A stretch of DNA of 64,000 bases, from NCBI RefSeq assembly GCF_011766325.1, contig NZ_BLLG01000021.1:40518-104517 (forward strand). The letters are read 5' to 3'. Shown here piece after piece: positions 1 to 8,279 of this stretch. This DNA comes from Streptomyces pacificus (GTDB lineage Bacteria > Actinomycetota > Actinomycetes > Streptomycetales > Streptomycetaceae). The first letter of the stretch is position 1; each line of letters starts with the position of its first letter. The notes beneath the pieces were generated by a model, which saw only the letters and a list, made by a program, of their open reading frames with translations, was not told where the DNA came from and searched no databases. A program made the translations under genes and the position numbers.

Positions 1-270
1 GTCCTGGTGCGGGGGACCGCGGCCTGCGTCGGCTACGTCGTCGGTATCGGCCCGGCCGTCGCCGACGCCCTCGCCGACGCGGGCCCCGGCGCGATCGGCG
101 TGGCCGGGATGTTCTACGCCGTCGCCTGGTGGCTCGCCTCCCGCCTCACCCGGCTCGTCCCCGCCGAGGCGTCCCCGGAGGTCCACGCGGCCGCTGACTG
201 GGTCGCGCATATCCCGGACTCCGCTGTCCTCCTCGCCCTTGCCCTGAACACCCCGAACGCCCTGATCTAG
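1..270 (+). CDS. Small membrane protein, possibly 5' partial
   Basis: The frame is open from the first base, and a GTG at position 7 could start an 87-residue protein, so the true start may lie left of the window. The product is Ala/Val-rich with hydrophobic stretches near residues 5-20 and 28-45 and another at the C-terminus, which suggests an inner-membrane protein. It is the first of three consecutive, tightly spaced genes for membrane proteins in the prophage. I do not recognise the family. Such clusters of small membrane proteins occur in actinobacterial phages and integrative elements, but nothing here assigns a function. Confidence 0.5.
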   Translation, partial: VLVRGTAACVGYVVGIGPAVADALADAGPGAIGVAGMFYAVAWWLASRLTRLVPAEASPEVHAAADWVAHIPDSAVLLALALNTPNALI

Positions 271-282
271 GAGCACCCGTTG

Positions 283-735
283 ATGTACCTCGCAGCACCC
301 AGCGCCGGGGGAGCCGTTTTCGGAGCCGTAGGCGCCGGCGGTATCTCTCTCGTCCTCGCCGCGCTCCTGGTCCTGGGCGTGAAGGGCAAAGGCAAGGTCA
401 AGCTCAAGGACAACCCCGCGGTCATCTTCGCCTTCCTCGCTGGCACCGCGTTCAGCGCGGCGGGCAAGATCTGGGCCAACCCCGAGCGGCTCATCAGCCA
501 AGGCCTCACCGGCCTCGGTGTCGGCACGGGGAGCGGAGGGGCATTCGGCGATGTCGGTGTCGGGGCGGTCTGCCTACTGCTCGTCGTGATCATCCTGTGC
601 GCGCCTCTCTCCCCGGGCCTGTCCGCAAGCCTCGGCCTCATCTCCGCCGTCGTGTTCCCCCTCGCCGGGGACAGCACGATCTGGGCCGCGCCGGTCGAGC
701 TGGCCATGGCAATCCTCGCGATGGTGGCGGCCTGA
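283..735 (+). CDS. Multi-spanning small membrane protein, unknown function
   Basis: The product is 150 residues. I chose the ATG at 283 over the TTG immediately before it. Hydrophobic segments lie near residues 8-32, 45-62, 92-108 and 115-149, separated by a short basic loop (KGKGKVKLK near residues 35-43), so three or four membrane spans are likely. The stop codon overlaps the next start as TGATG, which indicates translational coupling with the following gene. I do not recognise the family. The topology resembles spread-type membrane proteins of Streptomyces conjugative elements, but that is only a resemblance, and a phage membrane role is equally possible. Confidence 0.6.
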   Translation: MYLAAPSAGGAVFGAVGAGGISLVLAALLVLGVKGKGKVKLKDNPAVIFAFLAGTAFSAAGKIWANPERLISQGLTGLGVGTGSGGAFGDVGVGAVCLLLVVIILCAPLSPGLSASLGLISAVVFPLAGDSTIWAAPVELAMAILAMVAA

Positions 736-1397
736 TGGACTGGTGGATGGCGTTCTGGCGCGCGGTGTGGGTCGGCTCCAGCCTGATGTCCGGCCGGATC
801 GGCGCCTGGCTGCGCCAGGGAGTCGGTGTGCGGCTGCTCGGTGTCGGCGTCGCCTGCGGCTTCGTGAAGGGCCTGCCCCACACCACTGAGATCGCCTACA
901 CCACGGCGGCCGGATGGCTCGTGGCGGCGGTCGTCCTCGGCCTCCGGGCGAAGGCCCCCGACGAGCCCCCGGGCGAGGCCGCGCCGGCGGCCGCTGGGGA
1001 GAGCGGTCTGGCCCCCGATGTGGTGGTCCGCGCGCTGCACCAGCTGGCCTCTCCCCACGTCCACATCTCGGCCCTCGCCGAGCACCTGAAGCGGCCCGCG
1101 GAGGAGGTCCGCACGGCCCTCCAGGAGATGGGCGTCCCGCACGGCGACGGGGTGCGGATGAAGGGGGCCGGCGTATCGACCGGGGTGAGGGCGCGCGATA
1201 TCCCGCCCCTCTCCCCCGACCGGTCTCCCACCCATGAGGGGGTGTTGACCAGCAACAACAACAGCAACAACGGCTCGGGAGAGGGGCCCCGGAAGGGGTT
1301 CCTTGGCGACTACACGTTCTGGGTCACCGACGACCCGGACAACCCCGCCCGCGCCCACGTCCACCACGACACCCAAGCTCAGGAAGGCACGACATGA
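735..1397 (+). CDS. Membrane protein with C-terminal winged-helix-like region
   Basis: This 220-residue protein has two likely membrane helices near residues 33-47 and 55-70. A hydrophilic Ala/Pro-rich linker follows, then a segment (about residues 95-135) whose pattern of alternating helices around ISALAEHLKRPAEEVRTALQ looks like a winged-helix DNA-binding unit of the kind that reads 'isolate then pair'. A low-complexity Asn/Ser stretch (SNNNSNNGSG) follows, with an acidic C-terminal tail. The start ATG overlaps the previous stop. A membrane-anchored protein with a DNA-binding-like domain could tether DNA or sense a signal, but the role is inferred from pattern only. Confidence 0.55.
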   Translation: MDWWMAFWRAVWVGSSLMSGRIGAWLRQGVGVRLLGVGVACGFVKGLPHTTEIAYTTAAGWLVAAVVLGLRAKAPDEPPGEAAPAAAGESGLAPDVVVRALHQLASPHVHISALAEHLKRPAEEVRTALQEMGVPHGDGVRMKGAGVSTGVRARDIPPLSPDRSPTHEGVLTSNNNSNNGSGEGPRKGFLGDYTFWVTDDPDNPARAHVHHDTQAQEGTT

Positions 1398-1663
1398 CCC
1401 CCGCTGACAGGGCCCTGCGCTGGCTCCGTATCCACGACCTCAGCCCCGCCGCCGACGTGGACTCGACCGCTCGCTACCTGAAGGAGAGCAGCGACGACGG
1501 GTGCACGTGGGACCTGCCGCGTGAGTCGACGGGTGTGCATCTTCGCCACGACATGACCGAGGCGCTTCTCGCAGGCCGTGCGGTCGAGCACGGGCCCGGC
1601 GTCACGATCGTCCAGGGCCCCTATCCCATCGGGGGTCTGATCCGGTACACGCGCACCCACTGA
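1394..1663 (+). CDS. Small hypothetical phage protein
   Basis: This 89-residue soluble protein starts at an ATG that overlaps the preceding stop (ATGA), so it belongs to the same translationally coupled run. It is mildly acidic, with no membrane segment, no signal peptide and no motif I recognise. The gene is followed after about 30 bases by a small helix-turn-helix gene. It is probably part of the early or regulatory segment of the prophage; the function is unknown. Confidence 0.5.
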   Translation: MTPADRALRWLRIHDLSPAADVDSTARYLKESSDDGCTWDLPRESTGVHLRHDMTEALLAGRAVEHGPGVTIVQGPYPIGGLIRYTRTH

Positions 1664-1697
1664 AGCCCCCCGGGACGGCCGGTGGCATTCTGGAGCC

Positions 1698-1874
1698 GTG
1701 AGCAGACTCGTGGATACCGCAGCCGCCGCGCTCGGCACCGGCGTCAAACCAGCCACCATGCGCAAGTGGCTCCAGCGCGGCAAGCTGACCAAGCACGGCC
1801 ACGACTACTACGGCAGAGCCATCGTCGACCTCGACGAGATCAGGGCCATCCAGCGGACGAAAGACGCTGCTTGA
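1698..1874 (+). CDS. Small excisionase/MerR-type winged-helix protein
   Basis: A GTG-started 58-residue ORF. Its sequence reads as a compact DNA-binding domain: an N-terminal helix (VDTAAAALGTGVKPATMRKW) in which Thr-Met-Arg-Lys-Trp occupies the recognition-helix position, then a beta wing (KLTKHGHDYYGRAIVDL) and a final helix. This layout is the usual one for short excisionase-like or MerR-like regulators in actinophages, where a Gly-Lys/Arg wing follows 'R.W...G.L'. No RBS is obvious before the GTG. A strong intrinsic terminator follows 60 bases later and closes the transcription unit. It could be an excisionase or a small repressor; I cannot tell which. Confidence 0.55.
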   Translation: MSRLVDTAAAALGTGVKPATMRKWLQRGKLTKHGHDYYGRAIVDLDEIRAIQRTKDAA

Positions 1875-1934
1875 TCGCTCAATCGCGGCGTGTCACACTG
1901 ACCCCGGACGCGTATGTCCAGACATTGACCGCGT

Positions 1935-1968
1935 GAAAGCCCCGACCACCCCCCCGGTCGGGGCTTTC
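1935..1968 (+). terminator. Intrinsic terminator, 13-bp stem
   Basis: GAAAGCCCCGACC (1935-1947) is perfectly complementary to GGTCGGGGCTTTC (1956-1968), with an 8-nt loop. It lies just after the small winged-helix gene and before the next transcription unit, so it very likely ends the leftmost operon. The A- and T-containing arms make it work in both directions. Confidence 0.8.
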
Positions 1969-2041
1969 GCCATACCCGCCCGCACACGGCGCCCCGTCCG
2001 TCAAGCTGGCCCCTCACACCACGCCAGCCCATGGGGGATCC

Positions 2042-2521
2042 ATGAAAGCCGACGAACCCATCGCCCGCGCCGAACGCAACCGGCAGATCAACAAGAAGAT
2101 CCTCACCTTCGGCTGCCTGCCCATCACGATCATCCTGGCCCTCGTCATCATCGCCGCAGTAGTCGGCAGCAACAGCACCGAAGAGGACGCCAAGAACCAG
2201 AAGGTCACCGTGGACGAGGACAAGGCACGCGAAGCAGCCGGCCTACCGCCCGAGCCCGACGCCGCAACCCGCCAGGCGTTCCTCGACGCGCTCAACACGA
2301 TCGACCCACGGATCATCAAGCCCGGCAAAGAGGACCAGGCCGTAAGCCGCGGGCTCAACCAGTGCAGCAGCTCGTCCTCGAAAGGCCGTGAGCAGATAGT
2401 GCAGCAGGCCCTCGCCCGGTTCACCGTCACCACACGGCTGCCCGAGATCGCCACCCCCGAGACCGGCGAGAAGATCCTCGACGCCGTGCACGCCCACCTC
2501 TGCCCCGACCTCAAGGGCTGA
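2042..2521 (+). CDS. Single-pass membrane-anchored hypothetical protein
   Basis: This 159-residue protein has a short basic cytoplasmic N-terminus (residues 1-22), one strong transmembrane helix (about residues 23-45, rich in Ile/Leu/Ala/Val) and a long hydrophilic domain containing two Cys (NQCSSSS and AHLCPD). Type II topology with an extracellular domain that may hold a disulfide is likely. It stands alone between two intrinsic terminators, so it has its own transcription unit, typical of prophage genes expressed in the lysogen. I do not recognise a family; superinfection exclusion is a possibility but has no direct support. Confidence 0.6.
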   Translation: MKADEPIARAERNRQINKKILTFGCLPITIILALVIIAAVVGSNSTEEDAKNQKVTVDEDKAREAAGLPPEPDAATRQAFLDALNTIDPRIIKPGKEDQAVSRGLNQCSSSSSKGREQIVQQALARFTVTTRLPEIATPETGEKILDAVHAHLCPDLKG

Positions 2522-2539
2522 CCCACCCCACCCCGCCCC

Positions 2540-2570
2540 GAGCCCGGCCCGCACCACGCAGGCCGGGCTC
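2540..2570 (+). terminator. Intrinsic terminator, 10-bp GC stem
   Basis: GAGCCCGGCC (2540-2549) pairs perfectly with GGCCGGGCTC (2561-2570) across an 11-nt loop. It begins 18 bases after the stop of the membrane-anchored protein gene. There is no T-run, which is normal in Streptomyces. Confidence 0.7.
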
Positions 2571-2590
2571 ACGCATGCACGGAGGACATC

Positions 2591-2818
2591 GTGAACAATG
2601 CCCACACCATCCATCTCCCCGCCATCCCCGACTACGTCCCCCGGAGCGCGCTGCGCACGATCTGCGAAGCGCTCGGCCTGCCTGCCAGCGACGTGCGCGC
2701 CCTGGATATCAGCTTGGACAGCGTGATGGTCGCTCTGCACGCACGCGGCGAAACGGGCCACAAGCTTGCGGCAGGAGACGACGCCGTAGTCGTCACCGTC
2801 TCCATCCCCGTGCGCTGA
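2591..2818 (+). CDS. Small hypothetical protein
   Basis: This 75-residue product starts at GTG with GGAGGA nine bases upstream. It is a soluble, mixed alpha/beta protein: an N-terminal strand, a helical middle (ALRTICEALGLPASDVRALD) and a C-terminal strand (AVVVTVSIPV). No motif is recognised. It is followed 25 bases later by another small gene and then HNH, so it probably belongs to the operon that leads into DNA packaging. The function is unknown. Confidence 0.5.
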   Translation: MNNAHTIHLPAIPDYVPRSALRTICEALGLPASDVRALDISLDSVMVALHARGETGHKLAAGDDAVVVTVSIPVR

Positions 2819-2843
2819 TCACAGACTCCCGAGGAGACAGCCC

Positions 2844-3116
2844 ATGCCCATCCCGTACCCGAGCCGTGCACGCGCTCTGCGACACGTCCACCGCACACGG
2901 GCCGCGTACCTCTACAGCCGCTTCCCCCAGCGGCACATCCTCGGCATGTCCTGCTGTGAGATCGGCTTCCCTACGCAGGGCAGGGACCACGGTGACGCCT
3001 GCCTCGCGGCCATCGAGCGACTTCAAGGCGCCCTGGTTCAGATGCACGGCAGGATGCGGATGGCGTATGAGGGGCACGGTGTTCCGCAGCAACTGCGCCC
3101 CTCACGGACACACTGA
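2844..3116 (+). CDS. Small basic hypothetical protein
   Basis: This 90-residue basic protein has many Arg and His and one adjacent Cys pair (SCCEIG). It starts at ATG after GAGGAGA and ends two bases before the HNH endonuclease start, so it is co-transcribed with it. The N-terminus (SRARALRHVHRTRAAYLYSRF) could form an amphipathic basic helix. No family is recognised. Confidence 0.45.
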   Translation: MPIPYPSRARALRHVHRTRAAYLYSRFPQRHILGMSCCEIGFPTQGRDHGDACLAAIERLQGALVQMHGRMRMAYEGHGVPQQLRPSRTH

Positions 3117-3118
3117 CC

Positions 3119-3472
3119 ATGCCGCGCAGGGCCAAGCAGGTCTGCCCGACGCCTGGCTGCCCGAACCTGACCCCCGCTGGACGATGCCCCCCCTGCCTCG
3201 CCCAGGCCAGGACGGACAGGGGCACCCCACACAGCAGGGGCTACGACAGACGATGGCGCGCAGCGAGCGAACGCTACCTGCAAGATCATCCGTACTGCGA
3301 GTGCGACGAGTGCGAGACGCTACCTCCCCTGCAGCGTGACCCCGCCACCGAAGTCGACCACATCGACGGCCTCGGCCCACTCGGACCGCGCGGCTACGAC
3401 CCCGCGAACTGGCAGGCCATGTCCAAGCGGCATCACAGCCGCAAGACCGCGCGCGACACGTTCGGCCACTGA
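3119..3472 (+). CDS. HNH endonuclease
   Basis: This 117-residue phage HNH nuclease sits directly upstream of terminase. Visible features are an N-terminal zinc-ribbon-like pattern (CPTPGCPNL...GRCPPC), the conserved RGYDRRWRAASERYL segment that precedes the HNH core in phage enzymes, a second Cys pair (YCECDEC), the metal-binding core ATEVDHIDGLGP with the His of HNH, and the terminal SKRHHSRKTA motif. HNH proteins next to terminase are known to be needed for cos cleavage or head assembly in HK97-like phages. The position here supports that role and argues for a cos-type packaging phage. Confidence 0.85.
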   Translation: MPRRAKQVCPTPGCPNLTPAGRCPPCLAQARTDRGTPHSRGYDRRWRAASERYLQDHPYCECDECETLPPLQRDPATEVDHIDGLGPLGPRGYDPANWQAMSKRHHSRKTARDTFGH

Positions 3473-3644
3473 CCAGCACCGTCACCCTCCGCGACCCGAC
3501 CCCAGGGGAGTGACCCCCGGCGGCAGGGGGCGGGACAGCGCGGGGGAGGGCGCGAGGAGGTCCGCCGGGTCAGAAGGTCCCCAGCCGTCACGCAAGGTGA
3601 CGGCGCTCAGTGTTGCGCAACGCAGCTGTGAGGAGTGATCGACT

Positions 3645-4127
3645 ATGCCTCGTGGAGGGCACGCCGCCTCCGGGCCGGCGCCGGACCCGAACGCGCTGCG
3701 GCGGAACCGCCCGTCGGATGCCGCCGGGTGGAAGACGCTGCCCGCGGAGGGCCGTCAGGGCCCGCTGCCGGAGTGGCCGTTGACCGAGCCCGCCGATCGG
3801 GAGTGGGACGTCTGGTCAGACCTGTGGGCGAAGCCGCAGGCGGTCATGTGGGAGGACTTGGGCCAGGTGCTGGAGGTCGCGCTGTTCGTGCGGACGCTGG
3901 CCGAGGCCGAGCGGCCGGACGCCCGGGTCGACGTGAAGAAGATGGTCCGCGGTTATCTGGATTCGCTGGGCCTGAGCGTGGCGGGGATGCTGCGGAACCG
4001 GTGGCGGATCGCCCCGGCGACGGAGCAGCCGGCCGAGGAGGCCGCTCCGGCCGCGCCGCGGGCGCCCGTGCGTCGCCCGTCGGCGCGTGACCGGCTGAAG
4101 GTCGTGCCCAGTGGCGAAGGCGACTGA
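3645..4127 (+). CDS. Phage terminase small subunit (putative)
   Basis: This 160-residue protein is immediately upstream of the large terminase and overlaps it by 17 bases. It carries a middle helical region (residues 45-110) with the DVWSDLWAKPQAVMWE...LEVALFVRTLAEAE pattern common to actinophage small terminases, and a Pro/Ala-rich basic C-terminal tail. Small terminases recognise the packaging site and recruit the large subunit. The assignment rests on position, size and this pattern. The start ATG is preceded by GAGGAGTGATC, and a 170-base gap with two palindromes precedes it. Confidence 0.7.
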   Translation: MPRGGHAASGPAPDPNALRRNRPSDAAGWKTLPAEGRQGPLPEWPLTEPADREWDVWSDLWAKPQAVMWEDLGQVLEVALFVRTLAEAERPDARVDVKKMVRGYLDSLGLSVAGMLRNRWRIAPATEQPAEEAAPAAPRAPVRRPSARDRLKVVPSGEGD

Positions 4128-5745
4128 CGCCGCAGCTGAGTTCGTCGTCCACTTCCCCACGCTGTGGGTCGTGCCGGACTGGATCGAGGCGCACTGTCCG
4201 GTCCCGGACGGCTTCCGCCAGGGCGAGGACATGGAGCTGTACCCGTGGCAGTTGTGGTGCACGGTCAACCACTACCGGGTGAAGCCCGCTGCGCGGGTGG
4301 GCCAGTTGGCGCCGGCGTTCCAGTACCGGCGCTCTCAGGTGGTCGCGCCGCAGAAGACGGGCAAGGGTCCGTGGTCGGCGACGATCGTCCTGGCCGAGGC
4401 TGCCGGGCCCGTGGTGTTCGCTGGCTGGGCCCGGGGCGGGGAGCGGTACCGGTGCTCGGATCACGGCTGCGGCTGCGGCTGGTGGTATGAGTATCCGGCC
4501 GGGGAGCCGATGGGCGTGCCGTGGCCGACGCCGCAGATCCAGTTGACGGCGACTTCGGAGGACCAGGTCGCCAACGTGTACCGGCCGCTGCAGTCGATGG
4601 TGAAGCTGGGCCCGCTCGGCGAGGTGATGCGCGTCGGGGAGGAGTTCACCAGGGTCGCGGACCGGGGCCGCATCGACGTGGTGACGTCGTCGGCTCTGTC
4701 TCGTCTGGGCAACCCGATCATCTTCGCCCTGCAGGACGAGACCGGCCTCTACACGGCGGCGAACAAGCTGCGCCGGGTGGCGGAGACGCAGCGCCGCGGC
4801 ACGGCTGGTATGGGCGGCCGGTCGATGGAGACGACGAACGCGTGGGATCCGAGCGAGCAGTCCGTCGCGCAGACGACGAGCGAGTCGAAAGCCCGGGACA
4901 TCTTCCGCTACCACCCGCAGGCGCCGCGGTCGCTCTCGTATGGGGACAAGCGGCAGCGCCGGAGGATCCACGCCATCGTGTATGCCGGGTCGGCGCACGT
5001 CGACTTGGACGCGATCGAGGCGGAGACCGCCGAGATCTTGGAGAAGGACCCGGCGCAGGCTGAGCGGTTCTTCGGTAACCGGTGCGTGGCGGGCTCGTCT
5101 GCGTGGCTGGACGTCGCGAAGTGGGCGGCGAAGGCGAAGCCGCGCAGGGTGCGGCCGATGACGCGGATCGTGCTCGGGTTCGACGGCTCGGACGTGGACG
5201 ACTGGACGGCGATCCGCGCGGAGACGATGGACGGCTACCAGTTCACTCCCCTGTGGGGGCCGGACGACGAGCCGACGGTCTGGAACCCGGCCGACTTCGG
5301 CGGGCAGGTCCCGCGCGCGGAGGTGCGCGCGGCCATGGACCAGATCATGAACCGGTACGACGTGGTGAGGCTGTATGCCGATCCTCCGTACTGGGAGACC
5401 GAGGTCGACGAGTGGGTCGACAAGTACGGCGAGGAGCGGGTGATCCGCTGGCACACGCGGCGCGTGGTCCAGATGCACTCGGCTGCGGAGCGGCTGCGGA
5501 CCGATGTCCTCAAGCGCAATGTGGACGGAGCGTCATTCGCGCACGACGGCTGCTCGATCACGGAGGCGCACATCGCGAACACCCGGGCGGCCGCGCGGCC
5601 GTCGGATCGGTACGTGCTCCGCAAGGCGAGCCCCGCCCAGAAGATCGACGCCACGATTCCGAGCATCCTTGCCCATGAGGCGCTCGGGGACGTGATCGCC
5701 GCCGGGCTGGCCGAGCGGCAGGTGTCCTACTACTACGGAAGTTGA
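4111..5745 (+). CDS. Phage terminase large subunit
   Basis: This 544-residue protein is the ATP-driven DNA packaging motor. The N-terminal ATPase holds a Walker A-like loop (VVAPQKTGKGPWSA, about residues 76-90) and a Walker B strand followed by acidic residues (IIFALQDETG, about residues 203-213). The C-terminal RNase H-like nuclease begins at IVLGFDGSDVDDW (about residues 351-363), where the first Asp would bind metal, and further acidic residues occur at YADPPYWETEVDEW. Length matches actinophage siphovirus large terminases. The GTG start lies inside the end of the small subunit gene, implying coupling, and the portal gene follows after 10 bases. Confidence 0.9.
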   Translation: MAKATDAAAEFVVHFPTLWVVPDWIEAHCPVPDGFRQGEDMELYPWQLWCTVNHYRVKPAARVGQLAPAFQYRRSQVVAPQKTGKGPWSATIVLAEAAGPVVFAGWARGGERYRCSDHGCGCGWWYEYPAGEPMGVPWPTPQIQLTATSEDQVANVYRPLQSMVKLGPLGEVMRVGEEFTRVADRGRIDVVTSSALSRLGNPIIFALQDETGLYTAANKLRRVAETQRRGTAGMGGRSMETTNAWDPSEQSVAQTTSESKARDIFRYHPQAPRSLSYGDKRQRRRIHAIVYAGSAHVDLDAIEAETAEILEKDPAQAERFFGNRCVAGSSAWLDVAKWAAKAKPRRVRPMTRIVLGFDGSDVDDWTAIRAETMDGYQFTPLWGPDDEPTVWNPADFGGQVPRAEVRAAMDQIMNRYDVVRLYADPPYWETEVDEWVDKYGEERVIRWHTRRVVQMHSAAERLRTDVLKRNVDGASFAHDGCSITEAHIANTRAAARPSDRYVLRKASPAQKIDATIPSILAHEALGDVIAAGLAERQVSYYYGS

Positions 5746-5755
5746 GGAGGGCCCC

Positions 5756-7264
5756 ATGGCTACGGAGGCGCAGGCCCTCCAACTGGTCGCGTTGCTGGAG
5801 AACGAGCTGGTCCGGCGGCGCAGCGACATCGACCGGCACAACGACTACTACCGCGGGAAGCACCCGCTGAAGTTCGCGTCCGACGAGTTCGCGAAGTTCC
5901 ACGGCAAGCGCTACAAGGACTTCTCTGACAACTGGGTGCAGGTCGTCGCCGACTCTCCGGTGGAGCGGCTCACGGTCACCGGGTTCCTGGCGTCCGGGCA
6001 GACGCAGGCCGACAAGGACTTGTGGAAGGTGTGGCAGGTCAACGGCCTGGACGCCGACTCGCAGCTGGGGTTCCTCGGCGCGGTGACCGGGGCCCGCTGC
6101 TTCGTTCTGGTGTGGGGTGATCCGGACGACGAGGGCATGCCCGTGGTCACGTTCGAGGACGCGGCCCAGTGCGTCATCGCTTACGAGCCCGGCTCCCGTC
6201 GGCACCGGCGCGCGGCGCTGAAGCTGTGGCAGGACGGCGGCACCGACTTCGCCACGCTGTACCTGAAGGGCGAGGTGTGGAAGTTCCAGCGCCCCCACCT
6301 GTCGGGCGGCGAGGACAAGTCGGCGCAGATGGTCGACGTGGACGAGGAGCTGAAGACGTGGCGGCCGCGTGAGCTCCGCGACGAGCCGAACCCGCAGCCG
6401 AACCCGATGGGTGTTGTGCCCATGGTGGAGCTGCCGAACAAGCCGATGCTCGTGGATGACCCGATCTCGGATGTGGGTGGTGTCGTCGCGATGCAGGACG
6501 CCATCAACCTGTTGTGGGCGCAGTTGTTCACGGCGTCGGACTACGCGAGCTTCCCTCAGCGCGTCATCATGGGCGCCGAGCGGCCGGTGATCCCGAAGCT
6601 GAATGCGGCGGGGGAGGTCGTCGGGCAGCAGCCGGTCGACATTCAGCAGTTCGCCGTGGACCGCGTGATGATGTTCAACGGCAAGGACGTCCGGATCGGC
6701 GAGTGGCAGGCCGCCAACCTCGGCATGTATACGGGCCTGATCGAGGTGGCCGTGGGGCACCTCGCGGCGCAGACCCGCACGCCGCAGCACTACCTCATCG
6801 GGAAGATGGCCAACCTGGCGGAGGGCGCGCTGCTCGCCGCGGAGACCGGCCTGGTGAAGCGGTGCGACGAGAAGCAGCTGTGGTTCGGCCAAGGCCTGCG
6901 GGAGATGGCGCGGCTGATCGCCCTGGCCAGGGGTGAGACGGCGAAGGCGGAGGCGTTGCGGTCAGGCCGGGTGCTGTGGGCGGACACCGAGTCCCGCTCG
7001 CACGCGCAGATGGCCGACGCGCTGCTGAAGCTGAGGCAGCTCGGTTTCCCCTTCGAGTGGCTGGCGCTGCGGTACGGGCTCACGCCGACCGAGGTCGCCG
7101 ACGTGGTGGCGATGAAGGAGCGCGAGCTCGAGGCCGACCCCGTCTCGGAGATCACCCGTGCGCTGGCCGGGGGTACGGGCGCGGCACCCGGCGGCGGGCG
7201 GCCGCCGGCCCTTGCCGAGGGCGACGACGAGGAGGAGCCCGGGGCCGAGGAGGATGCGGCGTGA
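5756..7264 (+). CDS. Phage portal protein
   Basis: This 502-residue protein has the typical portal layout: an N-terminal helix with a YYRGKHPLKFAS segment (the 'YY.G.H' signature of SPP1-type portals in actinophages, residues 28-40), a central beta-rich part, and a long helical stretch near residues 320-370 (HLAAQTRTPQHYLIGKMANLAEGALLAAE), followed by an acidic disordered tail. Twelve copies form the ring through which DNA enters the head and on which the connector assembles. It lies between terminase and the MuF-like gene. The stop overlaps the next GTG. Confidence 0.88.
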   Translation: MATEAQALQLVALLENELVRRRSDIDRHNDYYRGKHPLKFASDEFAKFHGKRYKDFSDNWVQVVADSPVERLTVTGFLASGQTQADKDLWKVWQVNGLDADSQLGFLGAVTGARCFVLVWGDPDDEGMPVVTFEDAAQCVIAYEPGSRRHRRAALKLWQDGGTDFATLYLKGEVWKFQRPHLSGGEDKSAQMVDVDEELKTWRPRELRDEPNPQPNPMGVVPMVELPNKPMLVDDPISDVGGVVAMQDAINLLWAQLFTASDYASFPQRVIMGAERPVIPKLNAAGEVVGQQPVDIQQFAVDRVMMFNGKDVRIGEWQAANLGMYTGLIEVAVGHLAAQTRTPQHYLIGKMANLAEGALLAAETGLVKRCDEKQLWFGQGLREMARLIALARGETAKAEALRSGRVLWADTESRSHAQMADALLKLRQLGFPFEWLALRYGLTPTEVADVVAMKERELEADPVSEITRALAGGTGAAPGGGRPPALAEGDDEEEPGAEEDAA

Positions 7265-8226
7265 GTCCGTCGCCGCAGGGCGTCGCGCACCAGGAAGCGC
7301 GGGCCCGGGTCGCGGAGGCCACCGCCCGGGCGGCCCGCGGAGCGTGGCGGCAGATCGACCGCGACCACATCTACGACTCGTGGCTGGTCCTCATGGCCCG
7401 GGTGCTGGCGATCGTCTCGGGCGGGCAGCTGGCGGCCGCCCGGGCGACGGAGCCGTGGCTTTTGGCGCTCCTCGGTGTCGACCCGGAGCAGGCCGAGTCC
7501 GACCACCTGAGCCCGTCGGCGCTGACCGGCGTGGACGGTAGTGGCCGGGCGCTGGCCGAGGTCCTCATGGCGCCGATGTGGGCGGCGCTGCGGCTGGTCA
7601 CCCAGGGCAAGCCGGTCGTCCAGTCCATGGCGCACGGCCAGGTCCTCCTCGACGTCGTGGTGAAGACCGCGGTGGCGGATGCGGGCCGGGCCGCGGACCT
7701 GGTGGGCATGGCGTCCCGCCCGGGCGTCACCTCCTACATCCGGGTCGTGGAGTCCGGGGCGTGCTCGCGCTGCCTGGTCCTGGCCGGCCGGGAGTACGGG
7801 GTGAGCCGCGCGTTCCTGCGGCACCCGCGCTGTCACTGCGGCATGGAACCCGTCACACGGGACCACCAGCCCACGGCGCAGGATCCGCGGAAGGTGTTCG
7901 ACGCCATGTCCGAGGCGCAGAAGCGGCGGACGTTCGGCGAGGCCGCCGTGAAGGCGATCGAGGCCGGGGCGGATATCGCCCAGGTCGTCAACGCCCGCCG
8001 CGGCATGGCTTCGGCGAGCGTGTTCGGCCGCCGCGTGCTGGCCACCAGCGAGGGCATCACCCGGCGCGGTATCGCCGGGCGGCGCCTGAAGAACTTCCAG
8101 AAGGTGCCCGGCCAGCGGTACCGCGTCGCGCGCACGCCGCGCCTGATGCCGGAGGAGATCTTCCGCCTGGCCGACGACCGCGAGCACGCCCTCCGGCTGC
8201 TGCGGCAGCACGGCTTCATCGTCTGA
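7261..8226 (+). CDS. MuF-like minor capsid / head morphogenesis protein
   Basis: This 321-residue protein starts at a GTG that overlaps the portal stop (GTGA). Residues 165-195 carry a Cys/His-rich block (CSRCLVLAGREYG...HPRCHCGMEP), the hallmark of phage MuF-like and VG15-type minor head proteins, in which a small metal or disulfide core is formed after a long helical N-terminus. Such proteins enter the head with the portal and are needed for assembly or for ejected functions. The Arg-rich C-terminus (RRGIAGRRLKNFQKVPGQRYRVARTPRLMPEE) may contact DNA. No extra toxin or protease domain is visible. Confidence 0.75.
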   Translation: MSPSPQGVAHQEARARVAEATARAARGAWRQIDRDHIYDSWLVLMARVLAIVSGGQLAAARATEPWLLALLGVDPEQAESDHLSPSALTGVDGSGRALAEVLMAPMWAALRLVTQGKPVVQSMAHGQVLLDVVVKTAVADAGRAADLVGMASRPGVTSYIRVVESGACSRCLVLAGREYGVSRAFLRHPRCHCGMEPVTRDHQPTAQDPRKVFDAMSEAQKRRTFGEAAVKAIEAGADIAQVVNARRGMASASVFGRRVLATSEGITRRGIAGRRLKNFQKVPGQRYRVARTPRLMPEEIFRLADDREHALRLLRQHGFIV

Positions 8227-8279
8227 CCCCGCCCGGCGCACAGTGCGCACGGCGCCCGACCCCGCAATGGGAGCCCCTT

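Noticed and set aside
267..1376. Long minus-strand ORF of 369 codons opposite the first three genes
   Set aside because: It is Arg/Gly/Val-rich with no motifs and mirrors plus-strand genes with good starts and overlaps; a typical high-GC shadow.
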